A stretch of 64,000 nt of DNA from Oceanococcus sp041619555 (GTDB taxonomy: Bacteria; Pseudomonadota; Gammaproteobacteria; Nevskiales; Oceanococcaceae): NCBI GenBank assembly GCA_041619555.1, contig JBFKDQ010000015.1:5062-69061 (forward strand), read 5' to 3'. Each line of letters begins with the position of its first letter. Within the stretch, counting starts at the first letter, position 1. Positions 7,512 through 16,789 of this stretch are shown piece after piece. A program made the position numbers and the translations under genes. The notes beneath the pieces were generated by a model, which was given only the letters and a program-made list of their open reading frames with translations, was not told the DNA's origin and searched no databases.

Positions 7512-8944
7512 ACACTCTGGTCCTGCCAGTCCTGATCCCGCTGCTCGCCGCCCCCGGCATCGTCCTGCTGGGCGGTCGCAAACTGGCCTGGTACGGCGCC
7601 CTGCTGGGCATCGGCCTGGCCCTGCTTGCCACGCTCGGCCTCGGCGCCGACGGTCGCATGGTCCTGGGTGGCTGGCCCGCCACCATCGGCATCGAATATG
7701 CCCTGGATGCGGCCAACCGGCCGATTCTGCTAATGATCATGCTGGCTGGCCTGCTCTGTCTTCTGAGCGTATCGCCACGCCAGATGGATCACCTTCCGCC
7801 TCCGCGGATCGCGCTGTTCTATGCCCTGTTCTGCCTGTGTATCTGCGGACTGGCGGGCATCGCGATGACCGCAGATGCGTTCAATGTCTTTGTATTCCTT
7901 GAGATATCCTCTCTTTCAACCTACGCGCTGGTGGCCAGCGGGCGCCATCGCCGCGCCCTGCGCGCCGCATTCCAGTATCTGATCCTGGGCACCCTGGGCG
8001 GCAGTTTCGTGCTACTGGGCGTCGGCTTTCTGTACATGGCCACCGGCAGTCTGAACATGGCGGATATCGCCACCCGCCTGCCCGCTTCACCGTTTCCCCA
8101 GGCCGTGGTCGTTGGCGCGGCATTCCTGCTCCTGGGCTTTGCCCTGAAGAGCGCGCTGTTCCCCCTGCATCAGTGGCTGCCCGGCGTGTATGCCGAAGCC
8201 CCCGCCGCGGTCAGCGCCTTTCTCGCCGCCACCGGCACCAAGGTTTCGCTGTATGCCCTGAGCCGCTTCGGTTTCGGCGTGCTTGGTGTCAGCTGGTTGA
8301 GCGCCCATCATGTCGACCATCTGCTCATGCTGCTGGCCAGCGGCGCCATGCTGTTCGGTTCGCTGGCCGCCATCCAGCAACAACGCCTCAGCCTGCTGCT
8401 GGCCTGGTCCAGCGTGGCCCAGATCGGCTACATCGTGCTCGCGCTGAGCCTGTTCAACACCGCAGGCCTCGCCGCTGCTTACCTCTACATGATGGTCCAC
8501 GCCCTGATCAAGGGCGGCCTGTTCCTGGCCGTCGGCAATCTGGCCGATGATCGATTCAGCGCCCTGCGGGGCCTGGGTCGACGCGACCCGCTGACCGCGG
8601 GCTGCCTGAGCCTGGGCGCCCTGTCCCTGCTCGGCGTGCCGCTGACCGCCGGCTTCATCGGCAAATGGATGCTGCTGCAAGCCTTGATCGATGCCTCCCA
8701 GTGGCCCGGCCTGATCATCATGGCGCTCAGTTCCGTGCTTGCGGTGATTTACGTCGCGCGCATCGTACTACCCCTGTGGCAAGCTGATGATTCCGCTGAG
8801 AGGACGTCACGCGGCGCAACACCGCCGCTCAATCTGCGTCTGCCGATGCTGCTGACCGCGGCGGCGTCGCTGATCTTCGGCCTCTGGCCAGCCCCCCTGA
8901 TGCAGCTCAGCCTGCCGGCAGCCGAGGCGCTGCTCCTGCCATGA
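7508..8944 (+). CDS. mrpD: Mrp antiporter subunit D (NuoN/NuoM-like)
   Basis: This is a 478-residue polytopic proton-conducting subunit of the NuoL/M/N superfamily, with about 14 helices. The core has FVFLEISSLSTYALVA (the conserved TM5 glutamate), FALKSALFPLHQWLPGVYAEAPAAVSAFLAATGTKV (TM7 lysine and the trans-membrane-half motif) and later GLFLAVGN. The motif Y(A)EAP(A)AVSAFL matches MrpD well. It overlaps the next gene by 4 bp. Confidence 0.9.
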   Translation: MNTLVLPVLIPLLAAPGIVLLGGRKLAWYGALLGIGLALLATLGLGADGRMVLGGWPATIGIEYALDAANRPILLMIMLAGLLCLLSVSPRQMDHLPPPRIALFYALFCLCICGLAGIAMTADAFNVFVFLEISSLSTYALVASGRHRRALRAAFQYLILGTLGGSFVLLGVGFLYMATGSLNMADIATRLPASPFPQAVVVGAAFLLLGFALKSALFPLHQWLPGVYAEAPAAVSAFLAATGTKVSLYALSRFGFGVLGVSWLSAHHVDHLLMLLASGAMLFGSLAAIQQQRLSLLLAWSSVAQIGYIVLALSLFNTAGLAAAYLYMMVHALIKGGLFLAVGNLADDRFSALRGLGRRDPLTAGCLSLGALSLLGVPLTAGFIGKWMLLQALIDASQWPGLIIMALSSVLAVIYVARIVLPLWQADDSAERTSRGATPPLNLRLPMLLTAAASLIFGLWPAPLMQLSLPAAEALLLP

Positions 8945-10371
8945 TCAGCCTGCCCATCCTGATTCCCCTGCTCAGCGCCATCCTGATCGGCCTGTGCGGC
9001 CGGCACCCGAACCTGCGCGAAAGCGTGTCCGTGCTCGGCGGCCTGGCCACCGCAGCCAGCGCCATCGCGCTGCAGGCCAGTCCGTCGGCCGACTGGCTGC
9101 TGAGCGATTTCGGCGCCGGCCTGAGCCTGTACTGGTCAGTCGAGCCCCTGGGCCTGCTGTTCGCGCTGGTCTCCGGCTGTCTGTGGCCGGTCACCGCGAT
9201 CTATGCCGCCGGCTATCTGCGTGGCACCCAGGAAAAAAATCAGACCCGCTTTTTCATTTTCATGGCGATCTCGATTGCCGCCGCGCAATGCATCGCCCTC
9301 GCCGGCAACCTGTTCACCCTGTTCGTCGGCTACGAATTCCTCACCCTGGCGACCTGGCCCTTGGTGACTCACAAGGGCAATGCTGCGGCCCGGCAAGGCG
9401 GCCGTACCTATCTCGGCTATCTGCTGCCCAGTTCGGTCGCCCTGCTGCTGCCCGCCATCGTCATCGTGCAACAGCTCGCCGGCAGCGGCCGCTTCACTCC
9501 TGGCGGTCTGCTGCAGGACGTGCAGATCAACCCGCTCGCCCTCGGCCTGCTCTACGCCCTGTTCCTGTTCGGCATCGGCAAGGCCGCGCTGATGCCGCTG
9601 CACCGCTGGTTGCCGGCCGCGATGGTCGCGCCCACGCCGGTCAGCGCCCTTCTCCACGCCGTGGCCGTGGTCAAGGCTGGCGTGTTCTGCGTGCTCAAGA
9701 TCACCCTGTATATTTTCGGTCTGGATCTGCTGGACGAAACCGGCGCCAGCCAACCCATGATCTATCTGGCTGCCTTCAGCATGATCGCGGCCTCCCTGAT
9801 CGCGATGCAGGCGGACAACCTGAAACGCCGACTCGCCTATTCCACCGTCAGTCAGCTTGCCTACGTGACCCTGGCTGCCAGCATGGCCAGCGCCGCGGCC
9901 GCCTATGCCGGCAGCCTGCAGATCCTGATGCACGCATTCGGCAAGATCACGTTGTTCTTCTGCGCCGGGGCGATCTACGTCGCCAGCCACAAGACCCTGG
10001 TCAGCGAACTCGATGGGTTGGGCCGGAAAATGCCGCTGACCTTTCTTGCCTTCACTCTGGGCGCCCTGTCGATTATCGGCCTGCCGCCGCTCGGCGGCGC
10101 CTGGACCAAGTGGTGGCTGCTGGTCGGCTCGCTGGAATCGGGCCAGGCCTGGCTGCTCGGCGTACTCATCCTCAGCACCCTGCTGAACATCGCCTACCTT
10201 CTGCCGATTCCCATCCGGGCCTTTTTCGCCGGCAGCCCGAACTGGCAATGGCACGAAGCCCCCTGGGCCTGCGTGCTGCCGCTGTGTCTGACCGCCCTGG
10301 TGTCCCTGGTCCTGTTCTTCTGGACTCCCTTGCGGTCACTCCTGGCCACAAGCGCTGGAGTCAGCCTATGA
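8941..10371 (+). CDS. Second antiporter-like membrane subunit (NuoM/MrpD family)
   Basis: This 476-residue polytopic protein belongs to the proton-antiporter-like subunit family. It has FVGYEFLTLATWPLV (TM5 Glu), IGKAALMPLHRWLPAAMVAPTPVSALLHAVAVVKAGVF (TM7 Lys and the conserved His) and LMHAFGKITLFFCAGAIY (TM12 Lys). It is one of three such proteins in the operon; Bacillus Mrp has two (MrpA and MrpD). The start overlaps mrpD, and its stop overlaps the small gene that follows as ATGA. Confidence 0.88.
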   Translation: MISLPILIPLLSAILIGLCGRHPNLRESVSVLGGLATAASAIALQASPSADWLLSDFGAGLSLYWSVEPLGLLFALVSGCLWPVTAIYAAGYLRGTQEKNQTRFFIFMAISIAAAQCIALAGNLFTLFVGYEFLTLATWPLVTHKGNAAARQGGRTYLGYLLPSSVALLLPAIVIVQQLAGSGRFTPGGLLQDVQINPLALGLLYALFLFGIGKAALMPLHRWLPAAMVAPTPVSALLHAVAVVKAGVFCVLKITLYIFGLDLLDETGASQPMIYLAAFSMIAASLIAMQADNLKRRLAYSTVSQLAYVTLAASMASAAAAYAGSLQILMHAFGKITLFFCAGAIYVASHKTLVSELDGLGRKMPLTFLAFTLGALSIIGLPPLGGAWTKWWLLVGSLESGQAWLLGVLILSTLLNIAYLLPIPIRAFFAGSPNWQWHEAPWACVLPLCLTALVSLVLFFWTPLRSLLATSAGVSL

Positions 10372-10631
10372 ATCGCGCCGCCATCATTGCCCAGCGCAGC
10401 TTGATCGTCGCCTGTGTGGCGAGCCTGATCGCCGGCTTCTTCATCGAGCACCACCCTCATTTCGCCTTCGAGGCCTGGCCGGGTTTTTTCGCCGGATTCG
10501 GCTTCCTCGCCTACTGCTGCATCGTGCTCGGCGCCAAACAGCTGCGCCCCTGGCTACGGCGCGAGGAAGATCACTACGGCGATGATGTCGAGCTGACCAA
10601 CAGCCAGCCCCGGGAGGGCGACGATGACTGA
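10368..10631 (+). CDS. Small two-helix membrane protein in the Mrp operon
   Basis: I do not recognise this 87-residue protein as a named family. It has one helix near residues 10-26 (SLIVACVASLIAGFF) and another around 36-56 (WPGFFAGFGFLAYCCIVLGAK), then a charged tail with HYGDDVE. The start is fixed by a 4-bp ATGA overlap with the previous antiporter subunit, and it overlaps the next gene by 8 bp. Its place between two large subunits suggests an accessory or assembly subunit, which is inference only. Confidence 0.75.
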   Translation: MNRAAIIAQRSLIVACVASLIAGFFIEHHPHFAFEAWPGFFAGFGFLAYCCIVLGAKQLRPWLRREEDHYGDDVELTNSQPREGDDD

Positions 10632-12321
10632 CTGGCTGCTGCACCCCGGTTACCAGCTGATCCTGGGCGGCCTGCTTGCCAGCCTGCTCGGCCGCCGCCC
10701 GGGTGAAATCGTCGCACTGGCCACGCCACTGCTTGCGCTCGCCACGCTGTGCCTGCTGCCGGAGCAATTCAGCCTCCAGACCCAGCTGTTTGGCTATCAG
10801 CTGCTGGCCCTGCGCATTGATCGCCTCAGCTTCATCTTCGCGCTGATCTTCCTGATCGCCAGTTTTCTCGGCCAGCTTTTCGCCCTGCCGGAGAACCGAC
10901 GCCTGCTGCGCAGCGCCGGTCTGATTTATGCCGGCGCGGCGGTGGCCGCCACCCTCGCCGGCGACCTGATCAGCCTCTTCATCCATTGGGAGCTCACCGC
11001 CCTGGCCTCGGTGCTGATCGTGCTGGACGGCCAACGCCGGCCTTCGGATGCGCATCTGCGAGCGGCCCTGCGCTACTTCCTGATCCAGATCATTTCCGGC
11101 ATCGCGCTGCTGGTCGGCGCCGTGCTCTGGCTCCGCTCCACCGGCCACCTGCAATTCGATCATATCGGCCTGGATGGCCCGGGCGGCGCCTGGATCTTCC
11201 TCGCCTTCGGCATCAAGTGTGCCTTTCCGCTGCTGCACAGCTGGCTGCAGGACGCTTATCCACGAGCATCGGCTGCCGGCACCGTGATGCTGTCCGCCTT
11301 CACCACCAAGCTGGCGGTGTATGCGCTGGCCCGTGGCTATGCCGGCACCGAAGCGCTGATGTGGATCGGCGCCACGATGACGATCTTTCCGATCTTTTTC
11401 GCCGTCATCGAAAACGACTTGCGCAAGGTCCTGTCCTATAGCCTGAACAACCAGCTGGGTTTCATGGTGGCGGGCATCGGCATCGGCACCCCGCTGGCCC
11501 TGGATGGTGCCGCCGCCCACGCGTTCGCGCACATCCTCTACAAGGCCCTGCTGTTCATGTCGATGGGCGCCGTCCTGTTCCGGGTCGGCACGATCAAGGC
11601 ATCGGAACTCGGCGGGCTCTACCAATCCATGCCGTGGACGGCACGCTTCTGCATCATCGGCTCGATGTCCATTTCCGCCTTCCCGCTGTTTTCCGGCTTC
11701 GTCACCAAATCGATGATCCTCAGCGCTGCGGCCATCGAACACCATATGGGTCTCTGGCTGGTGCTGCTTTTCGCCTCCGCCGGGGTGCTCGACCATTCCG
11801 GCATCAAGGTGCCGTATTTCAGCTTTTTCGCCCACGATTCGGGTAAACGCTGCAATGAGGCACCCACGCCCATGCTGCTGGCGATGGGCCTGACGGCTGC
11901 GTTGTGCATCGGCATCGGCGTCTATCCGCAGGCCCTCTACAGCCTGCTGCCCTTTGCCTCCGACTATCACCCATACACCCCGGAACATGTGGTCGGCCAG
12001 TACCAGTTGCTGTTCTTTGCAGCCCTGGCCTTCGTCGTCCTGGTGCGCCTGGGCTGGTACCCGCCGGAGGTCCGCGGCATCAACCTGGATACCGACTGGC
12101 TGTATCGGCGTGCCGGCCCTGCCCTGTGGCGGTGGAGCCTGCAGCGATGGAGGACCCTGCAGGCAGCCGGCCGGCGGAGCTGGCACGGTGGCCAGCAACA
12201 GGCCCGCAGATTGCTCGTCGATGCCTTTTCCGAAAACGCGCTGAGCGCGGTCTGGCCACTGTCCGCTGGTGGCCTGCTGCTGCTCCTGCTGCTGGCGGTC
12301 GCGCTCATCGCCGGCCGCTAA
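10624..12321 (+). CDS. Third antiporter-like subunit (MrpA/MrpD-type NuoL-like)
   Basis: This 565-residue polytopic protein is the largest antiporter-like subunit. It shows FIHWELTALASVLIV (TM5 Glu), FGIKCAFPLLHSWLQDAYPRASAAGTVMLSAFTTKLAVYA (TM7 Lys) and AFAHILYKALLFMSMGAVLF (TM12 Lys). After residue 470 it has a long charged segment rich in Trp and Arg, then a final helix, which suggests an extended lateral helix. Functionally it may stand in for the antiporter half of MrpA. The operon ends here, and 131 bp separate it from convergent dnaQ. Confidence 0.85.
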   Translation: MTDWLLHPGYQLILGGLLASLLGRRPGEIVALATPLLALATLCLLPEQFSLQTQLFGYQLLALRIDRLSFIFALIFLIASFLGQLFALPENRRLLRSAGLIYAGAAVAATLAGDLISLFIHWELTALASVLIVLDGQRRPSDAHLRAALRYFLIQIISGIALLVGAVLWLRSTGHLQFDHIGLDGPGGAWIFLAFGIKCAFPLLHSWLQDAYPRASAAGTVMLSAFTTKLAVYALARGYAGTEALMWIGATMTIFPIFFAVIENDLRKVLSYSLNNQLGFMVAGIGIGTPLALDGAAAHAFAHILYKALLFMSMGAVLFRVGTIKASELGGLYQSMPWTARFCIIGSMSISAFPLFSGFVTKSMILSAAAIEHHMGLWLVLLFASAGVLDHSGIKVPYFSFFAHDSGKRCNEAPTPMLLAMGLTAALCIGIGVYPQALYSLLPFASDYHPYTPEHVVGQYQLLFFAALAFVVLVRLGWYPPEVRGINLDTDWLYRRAGPALWRWSLQRWRTLQAAGRRSWHGGQQQARRLLVDAFSENALSAVWPLSAGGLLLLLLLAVALIAGR

Positions 12322-12452
12322 GTACCCACGGGCTTCACCGGCCTGCTGCCATCACGCAAATTGATGCCGCGGCGCCTTGGCCGACCTCGCCCGTGCAGAC
12401 AGGCCGCAAAGCGCCATCGCGCGATCGGCCCCAAGTGGTGCGTCCCCGATGA

Positions 12453-13172
12453 TTAGCGGGAGTCGCCGCTTTGCTGTAACCAGAGGCAGTCACCGGACGC
12501 TTTTTGCAGCAGTTGCAGGTAGGCCTCGTGTCGGGCCTGCTCCTCGGCTGTCAGTTGCAGGCGGCGCGGCTCTCGCCCCGCCTCGGCCAGCACATCTGCA
12601 ACGCTGCGCACCGGCCCGCTGGCGACCTGGGCGCCACCAAGTGACAGGCTGTCCTGCCCGCCGGTCAGCCGCAGGTAGACTTCCGCCAGCAGTTCGGCAT
12701 CCAGCAGGGCGCCGTGCAACTCGCGACCGGAATTGTCGACTTCATAACGCTTGCACAAGGCATCCAGGGAGTTGCGCTGATTCGGATGCTTGTTGCGGGC
12801 CAGTTTCAGGGTATCAACAACGGGTCCGGCCGGCGGCCACGACTCCCCGCGGCCACAGCGTTCGAATTCGACCTGCAGGAAGCCCATGTCGAAATCGGCG
12901 TTGTGAATCACCAGGCTGGCATCACCGATAAACTCGAGCAGTTCATCGGCGATGGCGGTAAAACGCGGCTTGTCCTGCAACTGCGCCATGGTGATGCCGT
13001 GCACCGCCACCGCGCCTTCGTCAATGCTGCGCCCCGGATTGATGAATCGATGGAAACTGCGACCGGTGATGCGCCGGTCGATAATTTCCAGACAGCCCAC
13101 CTCGATGATGGAATGCTCCGCCTTCTCCAGACCGGTGGTTTCCGTATCCAGGACCACTTCGCGCTCAAGCAT
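12453..13172 (-). CDS. dnaQ: DNA polymerase III epsilon subunit (proofreading exonuclease)
   Basis: This is the 3'-5' exonuclease subunit of the replicase. The 239-residue protein has Exo I DTETTG at residues 9-14 (catalytic D9 and E11), Exo II HNADFDMGF, and Exo III HGALLDAE with the preceding NSLDALCKRY. The length and the C-terminal extension that binds the alpha subunit are typical. It overlaps the end of rnhA by 8 bp on the same strand, the arrangement seen across Gammaproteobacteria. Confidence 0.96.
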   Translation of the reverse strand: MLEREVVLDTETTGLEKAEHSIIEVGCLEIIDRRITGRSFHRFINPGRSIDEGAVAVHGITMAQLQDKPRFTAIADELLEFIGDASLVIHNADFDMGFLQVEFERCGRGESWPPAGPVVDTLKLARNKHPNQRNSLDALCKRYEVDNSGRELHGALLDAELLAEVYLRLTGGQDSLSLGGAQVASGPVRSVADVLAEAGREPRRLQLTAEEQARHEAYLQLLQKASGDCLWLQQSGDSR

Positions 13173-13611
13173 GGACGTTCCTCAACTCCTGCATCCCCTG
13201 CCTGGCCAGTTCGTCTGCTCGCTCATTGCCCGCATCGCCACTGTGACCCTTGACCCAGTGCCAGCGCACCTGATGCGTTGCCGCTGCGGCATCCAGGGCC
13301 TGCCACAGATCCTGATTTTTGACCGCCTTGCCCGCCGAGGTCTTCCATTGTTTGCGTTTCCAGTTGGCCATCCACTGGGTGATGCCCTGACGCAGATAGG
13401 TCGAGTCGGTGTAGAGATCGACCTCGCAGGGTCGCTTGAGCACGGCCAGCGCTTCGATCGCGGCGCGCATTTCCATCCGGTTGTTGGTGGTATGGGCTTC
13501 GCCGCCGCAGATTTCCCGCCTGGTATCCGCAAACTGCAGGATCGCGCCCCAGCCCCCCGGCCCCGGATTGCCGCTGCAGGCGCCATCTGTATGTATCACC
13601 ACTCGACTCAA
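13165..13611 (-). CDS. rnhA: Ribonuclease HI
   Basis: RNase HI cleaves the RNA strand of RNA-DNA hybrids. The 148-residue product begins MSRVVIHTDGACSGNPGPGGW and has the catalytic carboxylates in TDG (D9), NNRMEMRA and YTDSTYL, plus WHWVKGHSGDAGNERADELA. I chose the TTG start at 13611 because family homology begins there and GGAGAG lies at the right distance upstream. Longer starts add 44 unrelated residues. The TTG overlaps the yafS stop as TTGA. Confidence 0.95.
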   Translation of the reverse strand: MSRVVIHTDGACSGNPGPGGWGAILQFADTRREICGGEAHTTNNRMEMRAAIEALAVLKRPCEVDLYTDSTYLRQGITQWMANWKRKQWKTSAGKAVKNQDLWQALDAAAATHQVRWHWVKGHSGDAGNERADELARQGMQELRNVHA

Positions 13612-14330
13612 GAATTCTCTCCATTGACAAAAGGGACAACAATTCCGCCGCCGCCCCGTGTACTGGACCAGCGCGGACTCTGGATCTGCGCCGCGGCGCG
13701 GCGCCAGACCGGCCGCGGCAGCGGGTTCACCGGCACCCGGCACTTGCGTGCGTGGATCAGATAGGCCGGCGCGAAAAAGGACAGCAAAGGCTGCAGCAAG
13801 TCCTGACGCGGCAGCGCCGTCGATCCGAAACGCTCACAGCGCACCACTTCGTAGTCCAGCAGTCGCAGCCAGTCCTGGATCCGACGACTGCTGAGCAACC
13901 TCTGGCTCGGCGGCAGGACCGGATAACGCGGCAACAGACGCTGACGCAAACCCCACCAGCTGACCGGATTGAAACCCAGGATGAGCAGTTGCCCGCGCGG
14001 GCTCAACACCTCGTCCACCTCGCGCAACAGGCGGTGAGCGGAAGGTGCCGATTCCAGGGAATGCGCCAGCAGCACCGCGTCGACGCAATGCGACGCCAGG
14101 GGCAGTGCAGACAGATCGCAGACCACCTGCACCTCTCCGCCGGCACCGAGAACGCCGGTACGCCAATGCGAGGCGGTCCGCAGCAGACCCGGGGCCCACT
14201 CGCCAATCTGCAGCATGGTGCGCCCGAACAGGCGACTCAAGGCCTCTTCAAGGTGCCGTCGTTCGGCGCTGACCAACTGCTGTCCGCGCGCGCTGGCAAG
14301 CCAGAATTCCGACAGGTCTGTATTTTTCAT
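13608..14330 (-). CDS. yafS: YafS-like class I methyltransferase
   Basis: This 240-residue protein has a SAM-methyltransferase fold of the YafS group, whose substrate is unknown. Recognisable segments are CDLSALPLASHCVDAVLLAHSLE, HRLLREVDEVLSPRG and LLILGFNPVSWWGLR; the last is shared with E. coli YafS. The glycine-rich SAM loop is degenerate (IGEWAPGLL), as in E. coli YafS. The location between gloB (divergent, 39 bp away) and rnhA is conserved. The C-terminus is basic and proline-rich. Confidence 0.85.
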   Translation of the reverse strand: MKNTDLSEFWLASARGQQLVSAERRHLEEALSRLFGRTMLQIGEWAPGLLRTASHWRTGVLGAGGEVQVVCDLSALPLASHCVDAVLLAHSLESAPSAHRLLREVDEVLSPRGQLLILGFNPVSWWGLRQRLLPRYPVLPPSQRLLSSRRIQDWLRLLDYEVVRCERFGSTALPRQDLLQPLLSFFAPAYLIHARKCRVPVNPLPRPVWRRAAAQIQSPRWSSTRGGGGIVVPFVNGENS

Positions 14331-14369
14331 GCAAAATACTCCAGTTACCGCAAGCCATGGGCTTCAAGC

Positions 14370-15140
14370 ATGCCCTCAATATCGGCCGTTACCGCTTTCA
14401 CTGACAATTATATTTGGATGATCCATGATCCGGCCGGCCATGCCATCGCGGTCGATCCGGGCGATGCCACGCCGGTGGAGGCCTGGCTGGACGAAAACGC
14501 CTGCACTTTAAGCGGCATCCTGATTACCCACCACCACTGGGATCACACCGGCGGCGTTGCGGCACTTGTCGCGCACCGGGACATTCCGGTCTACGGCCCG
14601 GCCAACCCGGCAATCCGCCACCTGAGCAAACACTTGCGCGACGGCGAGCGCGTGCATTTGAGCGCACCGCAACTGGACCTGCAGATTCTTGGCGTGCCGG
14701 GTCATACCCTTGATCATATCGCCTACTACTGCGCTGATGCCGGCCTGCTGTTCTGTGGCGACACCCTGTTTCATTGTGGTTGCGGCCGTCTATTCGAAGG
14801 CCAGCCGGAGCAGATGCACGCATCCCTGCAGCGACTTGCCGCCTTGCCCGATGATACCAAGATCTACTGCACCCACGAGTACACCCAGGCCAACATGAAT
14901 TTCGCCAGCGCGGTCGAACCTGACAACGCAAAGCTGCAGCAGGCACGCCGGCAGGCGGATGCGCTGCGTGTCGCCAACCAGCCCACGCTGCCGAGCCGGA
15001 TCGGCGACCAGCTGCGCATCAACCCCTTTCTACGCTGCGATCAGCCGACCGTGATCGCCGCCGCCCGGGCACGCCGCCCCGATGCAGTGAGCGAAAGCGA
15101 CATTTTCGCGACCCTGCGCGCCTGGAAGGACGAATTTTGA
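14370..15140 (+). CDS. gloB: Hydroxyacylglutathione hydrolase (glyoxalase II)
   Basis: GloB hydrolyses S-lactoylglutathione to lactate and glutathione, the second step of methylglyoxal detoxification. The 256-residue protein has the metallo-beta-lactamase zinc motif THHHWDH at residues 53-59, then GHTLDHI, LFCGDTLFHCGCGRLFEG and IYCTHEYTQANMNFA. I chose the ATG at 14370 because the family N-terminus (AVTAFTDNYIWMI) follows directly. Its stop overlaps the TTG of the downstream transglycosylase gene. Confidence 0.96.
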   Translation: MPSISAVTAFTDNYIWMIHDPAGHAIAVDPGDATPVEAWLDENACTLSGILITHHHWDHTGGVAALVAHRDIPVYGPANPAIRHLSKHLRDGERVHLSAPQLDLQILGVPGHTLDHIAYYCADAGLLFCGDTLFHCGCGRLFEGQPEQMHASLQRLAALPDDTKIYCTHEYTQANMNFASAVEPDNAKLQQARRQADALRVANQPTLPSRIGDQLRINPFLRCDQPTVIAAARARRPDAVSESDIFATLRAWKDEF

Positions 15141-16570
15141 GCCGCGCGCGCAAGATCATGAGCCTCGCGCTGTTGCTGCTGGCCTGGCTACAGCCGGCCT
15201 TCGCCCTGCCAGGCGCGCAGGACAATTTCTGGTCCTGGCTCGCTCCCCAGCTGCACCTGAGCCAACTGGAGCATCCGGACATCGATGCCTGGGAAGCTCG
15301 CTATCGCCGCCGCCAGCTCGAGTTACAGGTGATCCTCGAACGCGGCGCAGATTTGCTCTACCCCCTGGCGCTCGCGGTGCGGGACCGGGGCATGCCGATG
15401 GAAATCGCCTTGCTGCCGATCATCGAAAGCCAGCTGGACGCCGATGCCACATCGGCCAGCGGCGCGCGCGGACTCTGGCAGTTGCTGCCATCCACGGCCC
15501 GCCACCTCGGTCTGCAGCAGGACTGGTGGCAGGATCAGAGCCGGGACTTCAATCGCTCGACAGCGGCCGCCCTGGACTATCTGGATTATCTGCACAAGCG
15601 CTTCGGCAGCTGGTCACTGACGCTGGCGGCCTACAATACCGGCGAGAGCCGGCTGGCCCGTATCCTGCGCCGCCGCGTCCAGGACGGCCTGGACGACGAC
15701 TACTGGGCCCTGGACCTGCATTCCGAAACCCGTGCCTATGTGCCCAAGCTGCTGGGCCTTGCCCGGGTCCTGCGCAATCCGGGACAGCTGGTCCTGCCAA
15801 AAGTCCAGACCCGCCGACGTTTTGCCCGCTATGCCACCGACGGGCCACTGGATGTGATGCAGATCGCCGCTTTAGCCAATGTCTCGGTGGAGCAGATCTA
15901 TCGTCTCAATCCCCATTTGCTGCGCTGGGCCCTGCCCCCGGACGGTCCGTTTGAAGTCAATCTGCCGGTGGACAGCGGACAGGACTTTCGCCGTGCCTTG
16001 CATGAGCTGCCAGATGGCGAGCGCCGCCGATGGAAGCGTCACAGCGTCAGCGCTGGCGACAGCCTGGGCATGATTGCCCAAACGCATGGCAGCGACAGCG
16101 ATACGATTCGGCGACTGAACCGGCTGCGGAATGACCTGATCCGCCCGGGCCAGAAACTGCTGCTGTTCCAGGGCGACGCCAAGCTGCCGCGCCTGACCCT
16201 GAATGCCGCACGACAACTCGGCCGGGTCAGCTATGCCAGCCGGCCACTGGCCGGTGGCGTACATGAAGTCCGCTCAGGCGAGTCGCTGTGGACCATCGCC
16301 CAGCAATATGGCGCATCGGTGGAACAGATCAAGGCGCAGAACGCCCGTCTGACAGACCATCAACTGATCCCGGGGCAAATGCTGAAGATCGGCTCGGCTG
16401 ATCGCCGCCAGCGCCTGTTCTATGAAGTCCGACCCGGTGATGTGCTGTCCCTGATCGCCCAGCGCTATCAGGTCAGCGTCGGTGACATCCGCCGCTGGAA
16501 TCAGCTGCACAGTACGACCATCCGGCCCGGACAGATCCTGGAATTGCGGGTCGCGCCGGACAGGGGCTGA
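15137..16570 (+). CDS. mltD: Membrane-bound lytic murein transglycosylase D-like, three LysM domains
   Basis: This enzyme cleaves peptidoglycan glycans in the periplasm. It has a signal peptide (SLALLLLAWLQPAFA) but no lipobox, then an SLT domain with the catalytic glutamate E97 in PIIESQLDADATSASGARGLWQ and the AAYNTGE motif. Three LysM domains follow, starting near HSVSAGDSLG, HEVRSGESLW and YEVRPGDVLS. The TTG at 15137 overlaps the gloB stop as TTGA and has AAGGA 6 bp upstream; the ATG at 15158 lacks a ribosome site. The gloB-mltD order is conserved in Gammaproteobacteria. Confidence 0.92.
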   Translation: MSRARKIMSLALLLLAWLQPAFALPGAQDNFWSWLAPQLHLSQLEHPDIDAWEARYRRRQLELQVILERGADLLYPLALAVRDRGMPMEIALLPIIESQLDADATSASGARGLWQLLPSTARHLGLQQDWWQDQSRDFNRSTAAALDYLDYLHKRFGSWSLTLAAYNTGESRLARILRRRVQDGLDDDYWALDLHSETRAYVPKLLGLARVLRNPGQLVLPKVQTRRRFARYATDGPLDVMQIAALANVSVEQIYRLNPHLLRWALPPDGPFEVNLPVDSGQDFRRALHELPDGERRRWKRHSVSAGDSLGMIAQTHGSDSDTIRRLNRLRNDLIRPGQKLLLFQGDAKLPRLTLNAARQLGRVSYASRPLAGGVHEVRSGESLWTIAQQYGASVEQIKAQNARLTDHQLIPGQMLKIGSADRRQRLFYEVRPGDVLSLIAQRYQVSVGDIRRWNQLHSTTIRPGQILELRVAPDRG

Positions 16571-16789
16571 GCCCGCGGCCAGCGCCTTGCCCGTACAATG
16601 GTCTGGCAGGTTCGACTGGCATGTGTCTTGCAAAGTCCAGGTTTGTGAAGCTCGCAGAAATATCCGCAGCACATAGAGTTGTCGCCGTGACACCGTTAAA
16701 CTTGCCCCCGTATTCGCGGTCCTAGGTAGCGGGCAGCCGCAGGCGGCAGGCAGGATCACCTCAAATCAACAAGACCGTAGCTCACCGAT

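Noticed and set aside
10441..12198. 585-codon open frame on the reverse strand
   Set aside because: It lies antisense to the last Mrp subunit, is rich in His, Gln and Gly with no recognisable domain, and is typical of a GC-rich shadow frame.
5108..12321. Complex I or membrane-bound hydrogenase operon
   Set aside because: Although NuoK- and NuoL/M/N-like subunits are present, there are no hydrogenase, Fe-S or quinone-site subunits, and MrpE, F, G and B are present, so this is an Mrp antiporter.
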